NCBI GenBank assembly: GCA_000018565.1
Contig: CP000875.1
Coordinates: forward strand, 5,967,199-6,031,198
Direction of reading: 5' to 3'
Length of the DNA stretch: 64,000 nt
Origin: Herpetosiphon aurantiacus DSM 785
GTDB lineage: Bacteria > Chloroflexota > Chloroflexia > Chloroflexales > Herpetosiphonaceae
The notes beneath the pieces were generated by a model, which saw only the letters and a program-made list of their open reading frames with translations, was not told the origin of the DNA and ran no database searches. Below are positions 28,007 to 37,746 of this stretch, in pieces. The translations under genes were made by a program, and so were the position numbers. Each line of letters opens with the position of its first letter. Positions within the stretch are counted from its first letter, which is position 1.

Positions 28007-28023
28007 AGTTTAAGGAGTAGAAG

Positions 28024-29610
28024 ATGAGTGAGCAACTTTGCCGGGCGCGGATTGCCCAAAATGCCCAAACCCGTGAACCAACCCTCGATCTTTCATCACT
28101 CAACCTCACCAACCTACCAGAAACGATTGGCGAATTAACTCATCTTGAAGCATTAAATCTTGCCTGCAATCGTCCGCTGCAACTACCGCCTGAACTTGCA
28201 AACCTAACCAAGTTGCGCAAATTGGATCTCAGCTTTCCCCACCAATCTATAATTCCAGCATGGCTCGATCAATTAACCAGCCTCGAAGAATTAGATATTC
28301 GGGCAAACCCGACCACTGGCATTCCCGAGGTTTTAACGCGATTACCACGTTTGCAGAAACTTAATCTTTATCTTGATGGATTTGAAGCATTGCCGAGCGA
28401 ATTGCTTAATCTATCAACGCTACACAATATTACGATTGGTTCAACAAAACTAACCAGATTACCTGATTGGTTCAGTGATTTGCGCATCACAGCTTTAGAA
28501 TACTATCTCAATTCTATTCCTAACGAGCACTTAATTGGGGCGATAGACTCGCTTCAAGTGCTGGATCTACAGCTTTACTATGGGAAACCTACAGCTTTTC
28601 CCGCATGGCTGAGGCAGATGCATCATTTACGCTGGCTTCGTTATAACAGCCAAGCACTGGTGCCACCTTGGTTAATCGAATTACCGCAACTCTCGTATTT
28701 GGAAAGCAACGCCGATTTTAGCGAAATCAGCCAAGTTTGGCATTCATGGGAATCACTTGAACAGCTCAAGTGTGGTTATGTTGACGCGACGACCTTGCCA
28801 CCAAACCTCAAAACCTTAGAAATACCCATCAGCGGATCAGCAATTCCTGAATCAATTCGCCAAGTGCGCCAGCTTGAAGTGCTTCATTTATCGGGTAAAG
28901 GGTTTCGCGAGTTGCCTGGCTGGGTTTTAGCATTGCCCAACTTGCACACCTTGGATCTTATCAGCACAGAGATTGATTACATCCTAGCGCCTGACCAGCC
29001 GAACAATAGCCTACGAAAACTTATGATGCATACCCTCTACTGTGGTCGCAATCACCGCTTGGATGGTCTACGCAGCCTGCATAGGCTGGAAGAATTAAGC
29101 CTGAGTAATCATCGTCTCGGCCAGCTACCCGCATGGCTCTCCGAATTGCAGCATTTACGCGAGTTGTCGATTGATGATTGCGAGTTGACCGATCTTGATC
29201 CAAGTTTGGGACAACTTCATCAGCTTGAAGCACTCTATCTTCATGGCAATGCTATTCCGGTCGCGAGCTTAGAGTTAATGTTCCCCCGATTAACCAAACT
29301 CCAGCATTTATCATTTGGGGTCGCAAACGATGAGTCATTTCCCGCTAGCCTTCGCCAATTGCATCAACTGCGTAGCTTGTATCTGAGAATCGGGCCAGAG
29401 CACAGCATCCCTGAATGGTTGAATCAATTGACCAAACTCGAAAGCATTATGCTTGGCTATAACATTCAGCCAACACAGATCCCTTGGATCGAAGGCTGGC
29501 TGGCACTGCCGAAATTACGCGAGATCGATATTCATATCAAGCCAGAATTGTTTGATCCTGAGTTACTACAACGCTTTACCCAACGCGGCGTAAAAGTCAA
29601 TCTTGGCTAA
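28024..29610 (+). CDS. Leucine-rich repeat protein
   Basis: 528 residues composed almost wholly of leucine-rich repeats of about 23 residues, each with an L..L.L..N/..LP..L..L pattern (for example LTNLPETIGELTHLEALNL). No signal peptide, membrane helix or catalytic domain is visible, so it is probably a cytoplasmic protein-binding scaffold. Some middle repeats have decayed spacing. AAGGAG lies 6 nt before the ATG. The gene stands alone, bracketed by two direct copies of repeat R5, which raises the possibility of accessory origin. Confidence 0.85.
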   Translation: MSEQLCRARIAQNAQTREPTLDLSSLNLTNLPETIGELTHLEALNLACNRPLQLPPELANLTKLRKLDLSFPHQSIIPAWLDQLTSLEELDIRANPTTGIPEVLTRLPRLQKLNLYLDGFEALPSELLNLSTLHNITIGSTKLTRLPDWFSDLRITALEYYLNSIPNEHLIGAIDSLQVLDLQLYYGKPTAFPAWLRQMHHLRWLRYNSQALVPPWLIELPQLSYLESNADFSEISQVWHSWESLEQLKCGYVDATTLPPNLKTLEIPISGSAIPESIRQVRQLEVLHLSGKGFRELPGWVLALPNLHTLDLISTEIDYILAPDQPNNSLRKLMMHTLYCGRNHRLDGLRSLHRLEELSLSNHRLGQLPAWLSELQHLRELSIDDCELTDLDPSLGQLHQLEALYLHGNAIPVASLELMFPRLTKLQHLSFGVANDESFPASLRQLHQLRSLYLRIGPEHSIPEWLNQLTKLESIMLGYNIQPTQIPWIEGWLALPKLREIDIHIKPELFDPELLQRFTQRGVKVNLG

Positions 29611-29669
29611 ATTAACTATATGCCGAGGGTGAATCAACACAGCAACAACAATCCACAGCCCACATATTA

Positions 29670-29731
29670 GGGGTGCAGGGGATGAAAACCCCTGCGTTTC
29701 CCGCCTTGAGGCGGGACGGAAGGGTGGTGAT
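29670..29731. repeat. Palindromic repeat R5, right copy
   Basis: Same orientation as the left copy at 27837. Hairpins are GGGG-ATGAAAA-CCCC and CCCGCC-TTGA-GGCGGG; the 38-bp core 29694-29731 is identical to 27864-27901. Confidence 0.85.
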
Positions 29732-29827
29732 TATATAAGCAATCAAAGATAAAAATCCTGCTATTCGCGATTTAACAATTTTGGCGTATGATAGCCTGTG
29801 ATCGCTCTGCACAGAAAGGATACGACG

Positions 29828-31168
29828 ATGCAGGTCAATCCAGGGATTTTCAAAGCCTATGATATTCGCGGGATTTACCCCAGCGAACTCAACGAAGATG
29901 TAGCTTTTTTGATTGGACGCGCTTTCGCCTCATTTTTGCAAGCTGAAACGGTGGTCGTTGGCCGCGATATGCGCACCTCAGGCCCATCGATTTTCGATGC
30001 GGTGACGCGGGGCTTGATGCACCAAGGCGCTGATGTGATCAACATCGGGATGGTTAGCACCGATCAATATTATTTTGCTTGTACCAAATTGGGCTTGCCG
30101 GGCATGATGGTGACGGCCTCGCACAACCCCAAACAATACAATGGCTTCAAAATGGTCAAAAAAATGCCCCAATTGCTCTCAGGCGATGCCGGCATTCAAG
30201 ATTTGCGCAAATTGGTCGAGAGCGAAGCATTTGATGAACCAACTCGCCAAGGCAGCATGAGCGAGCTTGACCTGAGCGAAGAATTTATCGAATCGGTCTT
30301 GCAATTGATCGATGTAGCCAGCCTCAAATCACTCAAAGTAATCGCCGACACGGGCAATGGCATGGTCGGGCCAATTCTCCAACGGGTCTACGAACGCTTG
30401 CCTGTCGAATTAATTGGCCTGTATCTTGACCCCGATGGCACCTTGCCTAACCACGGGCTTGACCCATTGCAACCAGAAAATCGCGCCGAATTGGAGGCTC
30501 GCGTGGTCAGCGAAAACGCTGATGTGGGCTTTGCCTTCGATGGCGACGGCGATCGCTTCTTTGCAATCGACAATCGCGGCCAATTTATCTCTGGCGATTT
30601 TATGACCGCGCTGATGGGTCAATACTTCCTCGAAAAACACCCAGGAGCCAAAATTTTATATGATGTACGGGCTTCGTGGGCCGTGCCCGAACTAATTGGG
30701 GCTGCTGGTGGTGTGCCGCTGATGGAGCGGGTTGGTCATGCCTTTATCAAAGCTCGCATGTCCAACGAAGGGGCAATTTTCGCGGGCGAAGTGACAGGCC
30801 ACTACTATTTTGGCGATTTCAATTATGCCGATTCAGGCGTGATTCCATCGCTGATTATTTTGGAGATGCTTTCGAAGAAGGGCAAAACTCTGAGCGAATT
30901 GCTGGCTCCGCTCGAAGCAACCTACTTTATCTCAGGCGAAATCAACACCAAAGTTGCCGATGTTAAAGCTGTATTGGCAACTTTAGCCGAAAAATATAGC
31001 GATGCTGAGCAACACACCATGGATGGTCTATCGGTCAATTATCTCGATTGGCACTTCAATGTGCGCGGCTCCAACACTGAGCCATTGTTGCGGCTCAACC
31101 TCGAAGCCCGCAGCAAAGAATTGATGGAAGCTAAGCGCGATGAAGTTTTAGCCATTATTCAAGGGTAA
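29828..31168 (+). CDS. Phosphomannomutase/phosphoglucomutase
   Basis: 446 residues of the alpha-D-phosphohexomutase family, interconverting hexose 1- and 6-phosphates. The phosphoserine loop is MVTASHNPKQYNGFK, the metal loop FAFDGDGDRFF, the sugar loop GEVTGHYYF and the phosphate-binding loop RGSNTEPLLRL. All four active-site loops are intact. ATG 29828 has AAAGGA just upstream and starts the family N-terminus (FKAYDIRG). Together with Pgi and GlgC it could supply sugar phosphates for glycogen and polysaccharides. Mannose versus glucose preference cannot be decided. Confidence 0.93.
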   Translation: MQVNPGIFKAYDIRGIYPSELNEDVAFLIGRAFASFLQAETVVVGRDMRTSGPSIFDAVTRGLMHQGADVINIGMVSTDQYYFACTKLGLPGMMVTASHNPKQYNGFKMVKKMPQLLSGDAGIQDLRKLVESEAFDEPTRQGSMSELDLSEEFIESVLQLIDVASLKSLKVIADTGNGMVGPILQRVYERLPVELIGLYLDPDGTLPNHGLDPLQPENRAELEARVVSENADVGFAFDGDGDRFFAIDNRGQFISGDFMTALMGQYFLEKHPGAKILYDVRASWAVPELIGAAGGVPLMERVGHAFIKARMSNEGAIFAGEVTGHYYFGDFNYADSGVIPSLIILEMLSKKGKTLSELLAPLEATYFISGEINTKVADVKAVLATLAEKYSDAEQHTMDGLSVNYLDWHFNVRGSNTEPLLRLNLEARSKELMEAKRDEVLAIIQG

Positions 31169-31223
31169 ACGAAGACTCAAGGGCTAGGTTTAATGGTTCA
31201 TTGGTTTGGCAATGAATTGCATA

Positions 31224-31314
31224 CCCTCACCCCCTGTCCCGCCCGCGAGACCATGGGGAACCGCTCCAGCAAACTCCCCTCGCGCCGCAGCGGGAGAGGG
31301 GCTGGGGGTGAGGG
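31224..31314. repeat. Dispersed GC-rich palindromic repeat R1, copy 3
   Basis: Begins CCCTCACCCC and ends GGGGGTGAGGG, with a left flank (TAATGGTTCATTGG then GGCAATGAATTGCAT) nearly the same as that of the copy at 54875. It lies between two genes on the plus strand and contains no coding frame. Confidence 0.8.
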
Positions 31315-31441
31315 CACGTAGATCATTACCACCACTCCGATCCCCGACATCTAATAATCAATACCTCAAAAGCTCATATGTTCTATATTTCATGCTATGA
31401 TAGGTAGGCGGAGCCTTGTTATAGTGATGAAGGAGCATCTG

Positions 31442-32239
31442 ATGAGTAATCGCACGAACGACCTGATTCCCCTTAGCGATATGCATGGCCCCAGCCTGCC
31501 CGCTGCCGTTGACCGCGCCACATTTCAAGCCGAACTGAATAGCTTACGGGTGCGTGAGAAGGCCCATACCCGCGAGGGCGATGCGATTGCCGCTGCGCGT
31601 CGGCGTTTACCCATGGTTGAGGTTGCTGCCACAACTCTAGTGGTTGGCCCAAACGGCTTGGTTCCGTTGATTGAGGTTTTTGAGGGGCGCAAGCAACTGT
31701 TTGCCGCCTATATGATGTGGCATCATGGCGCGAATGCCGCCCAACAATGCGAAGGTTGCACCATGAATGTTGGTCATGTGCTGGAATTGGGCTATTTACA
31801 CTCGCGCGATGTAACTTTTGCTGTGTTGAGCCAAGGCCCATTTGCTGAGAGCAACCGCTACCGCGAATTTATGGGCTGGGAACTGCCTTGGTATTCAGTG
31901 CCCGAATCCTCGCTTGATGCGCTGATTGCTGATCGCCATTTTGGCATCTGGGTGTGCTACGTTCAGGATAATGGTCGGGTGTTTGAAACCTATTGGACAA
32001 CTGGTCGTGGTTGCGAGCAAATGGGCAGTTCCTATGCCATGCTCGATATGACGATTTATGGGCGGCAAGAGGCTTGGGAAGATTCTCCAGCTGGCTGGCC
32101 TCAACGCTTTTTCAACACGCGCTCAGCCCAAATGCGCACTGACGAACATGATCAAGCCGTTAATCGCCCCGCTGGACGGCCAATTTCACACTGGTCACGG
32201 CTGGCTGCTGGGCGCTCCGATGATATTATTGATATTTAA
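31442..32239 (+). CDS. DUF899-type thioredoxin-fold protein
   Basis: 265 residues. The pattern RRRLPMVEV, PLIEVFEGRKQLFAAYMMW, QCEGCTMNVGHV (a CxxC pair) and YREFMGWELPWYS is that of the DUF899 family, which has a thioredoxin-like fold and no firm activity. The C-terminus includes the family's Y..LD....GRQE.WEDSP.GWPQ segment. ATG 31442 is preferred over the earlier in-frame ATGs because AAGGAG lies 6-7 nt upstream. A redox role is inferred from the CxxC only. Confidence 0.8.
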   Translation: MSNRTNDLIPLSDMHGPSLPAAVDRATFQAELNSLRVREKAHTREGDAIAAARRRLPMVEVAATTLVVGPNGLVPLIEVFEGRKQLFAAYMMWHHGANAAQQCEGCTMNVGHVLELGYLHSRDVTFAVLSQGPFAESNRYREFMGWELPWYSVPESSLDALIADRHFGIWVCYVQDNGRVFETYWTTGRGCEQMGSSYAMLDMTIYGRQEAWEDSPAGWPQRFFNTRSAQMRTDEHDQAVNRPAGRPISHWSRLAAGRSDDIIDI

Positions 32240-32474
32240 GGTTGATCAACATTTGATTGGTGGGGATCGGTCATTGGGGGCTGGGGATCGGAGTCGAGAT
32301 TGATATACAACTCCCAACCTCTAGGCTTCGATTCTGCCCGAAGAATATCCCGATCCCCGCCAACCGATCCCCAATCCCCAACAATCAATCATCTTTGACA
32401 TAAGCAATTCTTGGTGCTACCATAGGCGCTGCGGGGAATTTTGGAAACGCATATCCCGACGTTGGAGGGTGCTC

Positions 32475-33395
32475 ATGCAGCAGCAGCTAGAACAGTTTTT
32501 GGCCTATTTAACGGTTGAGCGCGGTTTGACCGGTAACACAATTGCCGCCTACCGAACCGATCTTGACCAATTTGTTAACTTTATTGTTGAACGTAACACA
32601 GGCAGTTGGAGCAACGTCTCCCGCGATGACCTGTTGGCGTTCTTGCTCTTTCTCAAAGAAAAGCGCTACGCAACCTCCACGATCGCACGTCGTACTGCTG
32701 CAATTAAATCGTTTTTTGAATACCTGCAAGGCCAGCATAGTATCACCACGAATCCAACTGAAAACTTGGATTCACCCAAGGTTGATCGGTTCTTGCCCAA
32801 GGCAATTACGGTCGCCCAAGTTGATGAACTGCTTGAGTTACCTTTGACCACCAGCGGCCCTGAAGGCTTGCGCGATAAAGCCATGCTCGAAGTGTTGTAT
32901 GCCACTGGCATGCGCGTTAGCGAGTTGGTTGCGCTCGATGTGGGCGATGTTGATCTGGCGATCCACCAGATTCGCTGCTTGGGCAAGGCCAATAAAGAGC
33001 GGAATCTGCCGATTGTTGGCAGCGCCAGCACCGCCTTGGAAGAATATCTCGATATTGCCCGTGGCCAAATTAGCCGTAACGGCGGCGATCCAGCCTTGTT
33101 TCTCAATCACCGTGGTAAGCGGCTTACCCGCCAAGGCTTTTGGTTGATTTTGAAGGGCTACGCCGAACGCTTGGGGCTGAGCGATCTGACACCGCATACC
33201 TTGCGCCACTCGTTCGCAACCCACATGCTCAACCGTGGCAAAGATCTGCGCGAGGTGCAAGAGTTGCTGGGCCATGCAAGTATTTCAACAACGCAAATTT
33301 ATACCCACGTAAGCAACGACCGAGCCGTTAAATACGATCAAGCAGCCCAACGACCAACAGTCGCCAATGCTGCTGAAGTCGAATTTAGCGCCTAA
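32475..33395 (+). CDS. xerD: Tyrosine recombinase of the XerC/XerD type
   Basis: 306 residues. The N-terminal SAM-like core-binding domain (QFLAYLTVERGLTGNTIAAY) is followed by the catalytic domain. The active residues are visible: Arg in ATGMRVSEL, Lys in the beta-hairpin (GKANKERNLPI), HTLRHSFATH, LGHASIS and the nucleophile Tyr in TQIYTHV. It fits a chromosomal dimer-resolution enzyme better than a phage integrase: usual Xer length, no adjacent phage genes. XerC versus XerD cannot be separated by eye. ATG 32475 has GGAGG upstream. Confidence 0.88.
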   Translation: MQQQLEQFLAYLTVERGLTGNTIAAYRTDLDQFVNFIVERNTGSWSNVSRDDLLAFLLFLKEKRYATSTIARRTAAIKSFFEYLQGQHSITTNPTENLDSPKVDRFLPKAITVAQVDELLELPLTTSGPEGLRDKAMLEVLYATGMRVSELVALDVGDVDLAIHQIRCLGKANKERNLPIVGSASTALEEYLDIARGQISRNGGDPALFLNHRGKRLTRQGFWLILKGYAERLGLSDLTPHTLRHSFATHMLNRGKDLREVQELLGHASISTTQIYTHVSNDRAVKYDQAAQRPTVANAAEVEFSA

Positions 33396-33478
33396 TCAAA
33401 TCAGTCGTTGGACTGAACGCAAGCATTGACAACAATGCTACAGTAGCAGCCAACAACGTGATTCATCTTGGTGATGAA

Positions 33479-33691
33479 CCGTAGAAGTAGCTTGGAATGC
33501 AACTTTCAGCGATGTGGGGATAGTGTAAGCCCGCAAGTTTGAACCAAGCGAATGGCGACGGGGAGCCAATCACAATAGATCTCAAAGGTGCCTTGGTTCA
33601 ACCAAGGAACTGGGGTGGAACCGCGAAGCGTTTTGTTTTCTTCGTCCCCAGGCAATGCTAGCAATGGCGTTGTCTGGGGATGAACGTTTTT
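33479..33691 (+). promoter_or_regulatory. T-box riboswitch leader, glycine-specific
   Basis: Stem I is visible. CCGT (33479-33482) pairs with ACGG, GCTTGG pairs with CCAAGC (33544-33549), and AACTT pairs with AAGTT. The distal AGCGATG/GTGTAAG-type apical segment lies inside. The 5' side of the specifier loop has AGAAGTA; the 3' side reads GAATGGCG, with the glycine codon GGC at 33554-33556. Stem III is CCTTGG...CCAAGG (33591-33606). The T-box core TGGAACCGCG is at 33616-33625, and its TGGA bulge matches the U discriminator of tRNA-Gly. The terminator is TCCCCAG (33645-33651) with CTGGGGA (33674-33680) and TTTTT. Uncharged tRNA-Gly should allow transcription of glyS. Confidence 0.93.
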
Positions 33692-33800
33692 AAAGGCAAA
33701 AAGCAGAAGTCAAAAGGCAAAAATTAACTTCTAGGTTGGCTTCCTCGTCTTTGACTTTCAAGGTCATTTTGCCTTTTGCCCTTTGCCTTTTGCCTTATAC
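33690..33800. repeat. Imperfect inverted GGCAAAA/TTTTGCC repeats
   Basis: AAAGGCAAAAAGCAGAAG and CAAAAGGCAAAA at the left face TTTTGCCTTTTGCC-type runs at the right, forming a long imperfect hairpin between the T-box terminator and the glyS ribosome site. A related GAAGGCAGAAGGCAAAA run lies near 54709. It appears to be a simple dispersed repeat. Confidence 0.55.
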
Positions 33801-33811
33801 TGGAGGTTTAT

Positions 33812-35191
<1,380 letters not shown>

Positions 35192-35215
35192 TCACTCACT
35201 AAATCCAGATCTTCA

Positions 35216-35249
35216 AGCCAAGCCCATCATTTGGGCTTGGCTTTTTTTG
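35216..35249 (+). terminator. Rho-independent terminator of glyS
   Basis: AGCCAAGCCCA pairs perfectly with TGGGCTTGGCT around a short loop and is followed by seven T residues. It lies 24 nt after the glyS stop. Confidence 0.92.
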
Positions 35250-35360
35250 TAGGGATACCAACTGTTAGCAAGGTGTAAGCTGAGGCTAACCAAGCCTACA
35301 AACGAAGGTGGTACAATAGCGCTAGACTATCCCTACAATCCACACCCTGAGGAGCCACCC

Positions 35361-36452
35361 GTGAAACGTTTTTTTCAACAATGGCTTCATTCGCTCAATT
35401 ATCCCGACCCCGTTCAACAGCAGCAAGCCCAAATTATGCAGGGCATTCTTTTGGGTTCGTTTATGGCTAGCACTGGTGCGTTAATTGTGCCATTTGTGGC
35501 CCCAGTAACCTTCGTTCAATCAATCGGTATTGCGCTGGCAATCGGTGCCGCAATTATGATTTTTCTGGTAGCTTTATTACTGCTGCGGCGCAATTATTTT
35601 AAATTGGCGCTCTTTGGTAGCGTTTTTGGTTTATCGTTCTTTTTACTGATTATGTTGCTTGGCACTGGCTTAGCTGATAGCGGCGCGATTATTTTTGGTT
35701 TGGCTGTGCCCATGGCTTTGGCTAGTTTGCTCAGTGGTCGCAAATTAACATTCGTGATGATTGGTGTTGGCCTTTTTGGCTTGATAGCCACTGCCCTGGC
35801 CGAAGCTTTCGTGCCGCAGATCACGGGCTTTGCCAAGCCCATGGATAAAAACTATGGCGGAATTATTGGTGGATATACCGCAGTTGCCTTGGTGCTTGGT
35901 ATGGTCTTATCACGCTATAGCAGCGCCTTATCAACCGCGCTCGATGCTGCTCGTACCCGCCAAACCGAGCTTGAGCAACTCCAAGCGAGCCTTGAACAAA
36001 CGGTTGCTGAACGCACTGCCACCTTGCAAAATACCCTTGCCGAGCTAAAACAACGGGCATCCGAGCAAGCTCAATTGCTTGAAGCCAATCAGCAACAGGC
36101 TGTGGTTATTCGCGAGTTGGGTGTGCCTGTGATTCCGCTTGGTGGTCGGCGTTTGGTTGTGCCCTTGGTCGGCCAGCTGGATCAAGCGCGTTTGAATACA
36201 ATTCGTGAGCGAGTGATCACCGCCGTAGTGCAACAACGTGCTCGCCAAGTGCTGCTCGATGTAACCGGCGTGCCCTTGGTTGATGTGCATATGGCTGGCG
36301 AATTGGCCGCCGTTATTGCCGCGACCAGCCTCGTTGGCGCGGAAACCGCGCTCGTCGGCATCAACCCCGATGTTGCCCAAGGTTTGGTTGGCTCGGGCAT
36401 TGATGTTTCGCGCTTGCCAGCCTTCGCTACTTTAGAACAAGCATTGAATTAG
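35361..36452 (+). CDS. Membrane STAS-domain protein (RsbR-like)
   Basis: 363 residues. About six transmembrane helices (residues 25-195) are followed by a coiled coil (about 205-255, rich in Gln, Leu and Glu) and a C-terminal STAS domain (about 258-363: PVIPLGGRRLVVPLVGQLD, VLLDVTGVPLVDVHMAGELA). The STAS domain with a variable N-terminal sensor is the RsbR/stressosome arrangement; a membrane sensor would respond to the envelope. No RsbS, RsbT or phosphatase gene is nearby, so the partner is unknown. The canonical phosphorylated Ser/Thr position carries a Thr in DVTGV. Confidence 0.82.
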   Translation: MKRFFQQWLHSLNYPDPVQQQQAQIMQGILLGSFMASTGALIVPFVAPVTFVQSIGIALAIGAAIMIFLVALLLLRRNYFKLALFGSVFGLSFFLLIMLLGTGLADSGAIIFGLAVPMALASLLSGRKLTFVMIGVGLFGLIATALAEAFVPQITGFAKPMDKNYGGIIGGYTAVALVLGMVLSRYSSALSTALDAARTRQTELEQLQASLEQTVAERTATLQNTLAELKQRASEQAQLLEANQQQAVVIRELGVPVIPLGGRRLVVPLVGQLDQARLNTIRERVITAVVQQRARQVLLDVTGVPLVDVHMAGELAAVIAATSLVGAETALVGINPDVAQGLVGSGIDVSRLPAFATLEQALN

Positions 36453-36484
36453 TTGCCGCATCGTTGTAGTTGGGGGAATGGTCG

Positions 36485-37507
36485 ATGGCGCTTGAGCAAT
36501 CCACACGGGCATTGGTGATTGGTGGTTGTGGCTTTGTCGGCAAACATTTGGTGCAGCAATTATTGGCAGCAGGCCACCCTGTCCGCGTTTTCGATCTCCA
36601 GCCCTACCCCGACCCTCAAGTCGAATCGGTTGTAGGCGATTTACGCAAAGCTGAGCAGGTATTGCAAGCCTGTCACGATGTTGGTACGGTGTTTTTGTGT
36701 GCAGCAGCGGTCGATTGGGGTTGGGGCAATGCCCAGCTCCTGCACGATGTCAATGTGTTGGGGCCGCAACATGTGGTTGCTGCTTGCCAAGCCACAGGTG
36801 TTGCCCAACTGATTTATACCAGCAGCGTTGATGTGGTTTTCGAGGGCAAACCAATTCGGGCTGGCGATGAGCAATTGCCCTATCCCAAGCAGCACTTAGA
36901 TATTTATGGCGCGACTAAAACCGCTGGTGAACGTTTGGTTTTGGCGGCCAATGGTCAAGCAGGCTTGGCAACCAGTGCCTTGCGATTGGGGGGCGTGTAT
37001 GGCCCAGGCGATTCGCATCGCTTGCCATCGTTGGTGAATTTAGGCAAGCGTGGCCCAATTCCACGTTTGGGCAATGGCTCGGCGCGATTTTCGCATATTT
37101 ATGTTGAAAATGCCGCGCACGGCCATATTTTAGCAGCCCAGCGTTTAACCGCCGATGGTGCGATGGGCGGCCAAGCCTATTTTTTGGTTGACCCTAATCC
37201 TGATAACTTTTTTCTGTTTCTCAAGCCGATTGTTGAGGCCTTGGGTTTGCGCATGGCCAAGCGCCATGTGCCATTTGGCTTGATGCATTTCCTGGCATGG
37301 CCCAGCGAATTCTGGTATCGCACAACGCGCAGCAAAACCCGCCCAAGCCTAACGCGCTACACAGTTACCTCAACCTGCGTTGATTTTTGGTTTACCGGAG
37401 CCAAGGCCGCCAACGATTTTGGCTATCAGCCGCTGGTTGATTTGGCCGAAGCGCGGCAACGCACAATTGCATGGGCCAAACGTGAGTTTAATCTAGGCAT
37501 GAAGTAA
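36485..37507 (+). CDS. NAD(P)-dependent epimerase / 3-beta-hydroxysteroid dehydrogenase-type protein
   Basis: 340 residues of the extended short-chain dehydrogenase fold. The Rossmann motif is VIGGCGFVGKHL (GxxGxxG), and the catalytic YxxxK is in IYGATKTAGE with the preceding Ser in YTSSVDVVF. The overall pattern is closest to 3-beta-HSD/NSDHL-like reductases, which act on sterols or other lipids or on nucleotide sugars; the substrate is unknown. ATG 36485 has GGGGGA upstream. It follows the STAS gene by 32 nt and may be co-transcribed. Confidence 0.85.
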   Translation: MALEQSTRALVIGGCGFVGKHLVQQLLAAGHPVRVFDLQPYPDPQVESVVGDLRKAEQVLQACHDVGTVFLCAAAVDWGWGNAQLLHDVNVLGPQHVVAACQATGVAQLIYTSSVDVVFEGKPIRAGDEQLPYPKQHLDIYGATKTAGERLVLAANGQAGLATSALRLGGVYGPGDSHRLPSLVNLGKRGPIPRLGNGSARFSHIYVENAAHGHILAAQRLTADGAMGGQAYFLVDPNPDNFFLFLKPIVEALGLRMAKRHVPFGLMHFLAWPSEFWYRTTRSKTRPSLTRYTVTSTCVDFWFTGAKAANDFGYQPLVDLAEARQRTIAWAKREFNLGMK

Positions 37508-37652
37508 CATCAAAAGTCAGAAATCAAAAATATAACTGTGGGGCGATGGGCTAGCTGAGATTATTGATAAGCTAATCGACTCATCGCCTATAGCCAAAAG
37601 TCAATAGCCAGATACTTGACCGATTAAGCTTATAAACCTTCACCAAAGCAGA

Positions 37653-37681
37653 ATGACAGTAAGCAGTGAATGTGCTATAGT
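37653..37681 (+). promoter_or_regulatory. Sigma-70-type promoter of gap
   Basis: ATGACA (37653-37658) and TATAGT (37676-37681) are separated by 17 bp, with TGTGC before the -10. They lie 65 bp ahead of the gap start codon. Confidence 0.6.
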
Positions 37682-37746
37682 GGTGCAGAACGGCCCAGAG
37701 CCGTGAAAGCATTCTTAATTTGGTGCGAAATAATAAGGAGTCACTT

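Larger units (their letters stand above)
27651..28023. other. Gene-free spacer with two repeat families
   Basis: 373 bp between ychF and the leucine-rich repeat gene. It contains a half-length copy of the R1 GC-rich repeat (27664-27705), a stretch without recognised content, the R5 palindromic repeat (27837-27901), and a hairpin just before the next gene (27973-28006). Short minus-strand frames across R5 are repeat-derived and not genes. Confidence 0.7.

Noticed and set aside
32260-32400. GGGGATCGG-type repeats facing CCGATCCCC runs between the DUF899 and xer genes
   Set aside because: They look like another simple dispersed intergenic repeat. They were considered as a Xer (dif) site, but no 28-bp dif-like palindrome with a 6-bp centre could be recognised.
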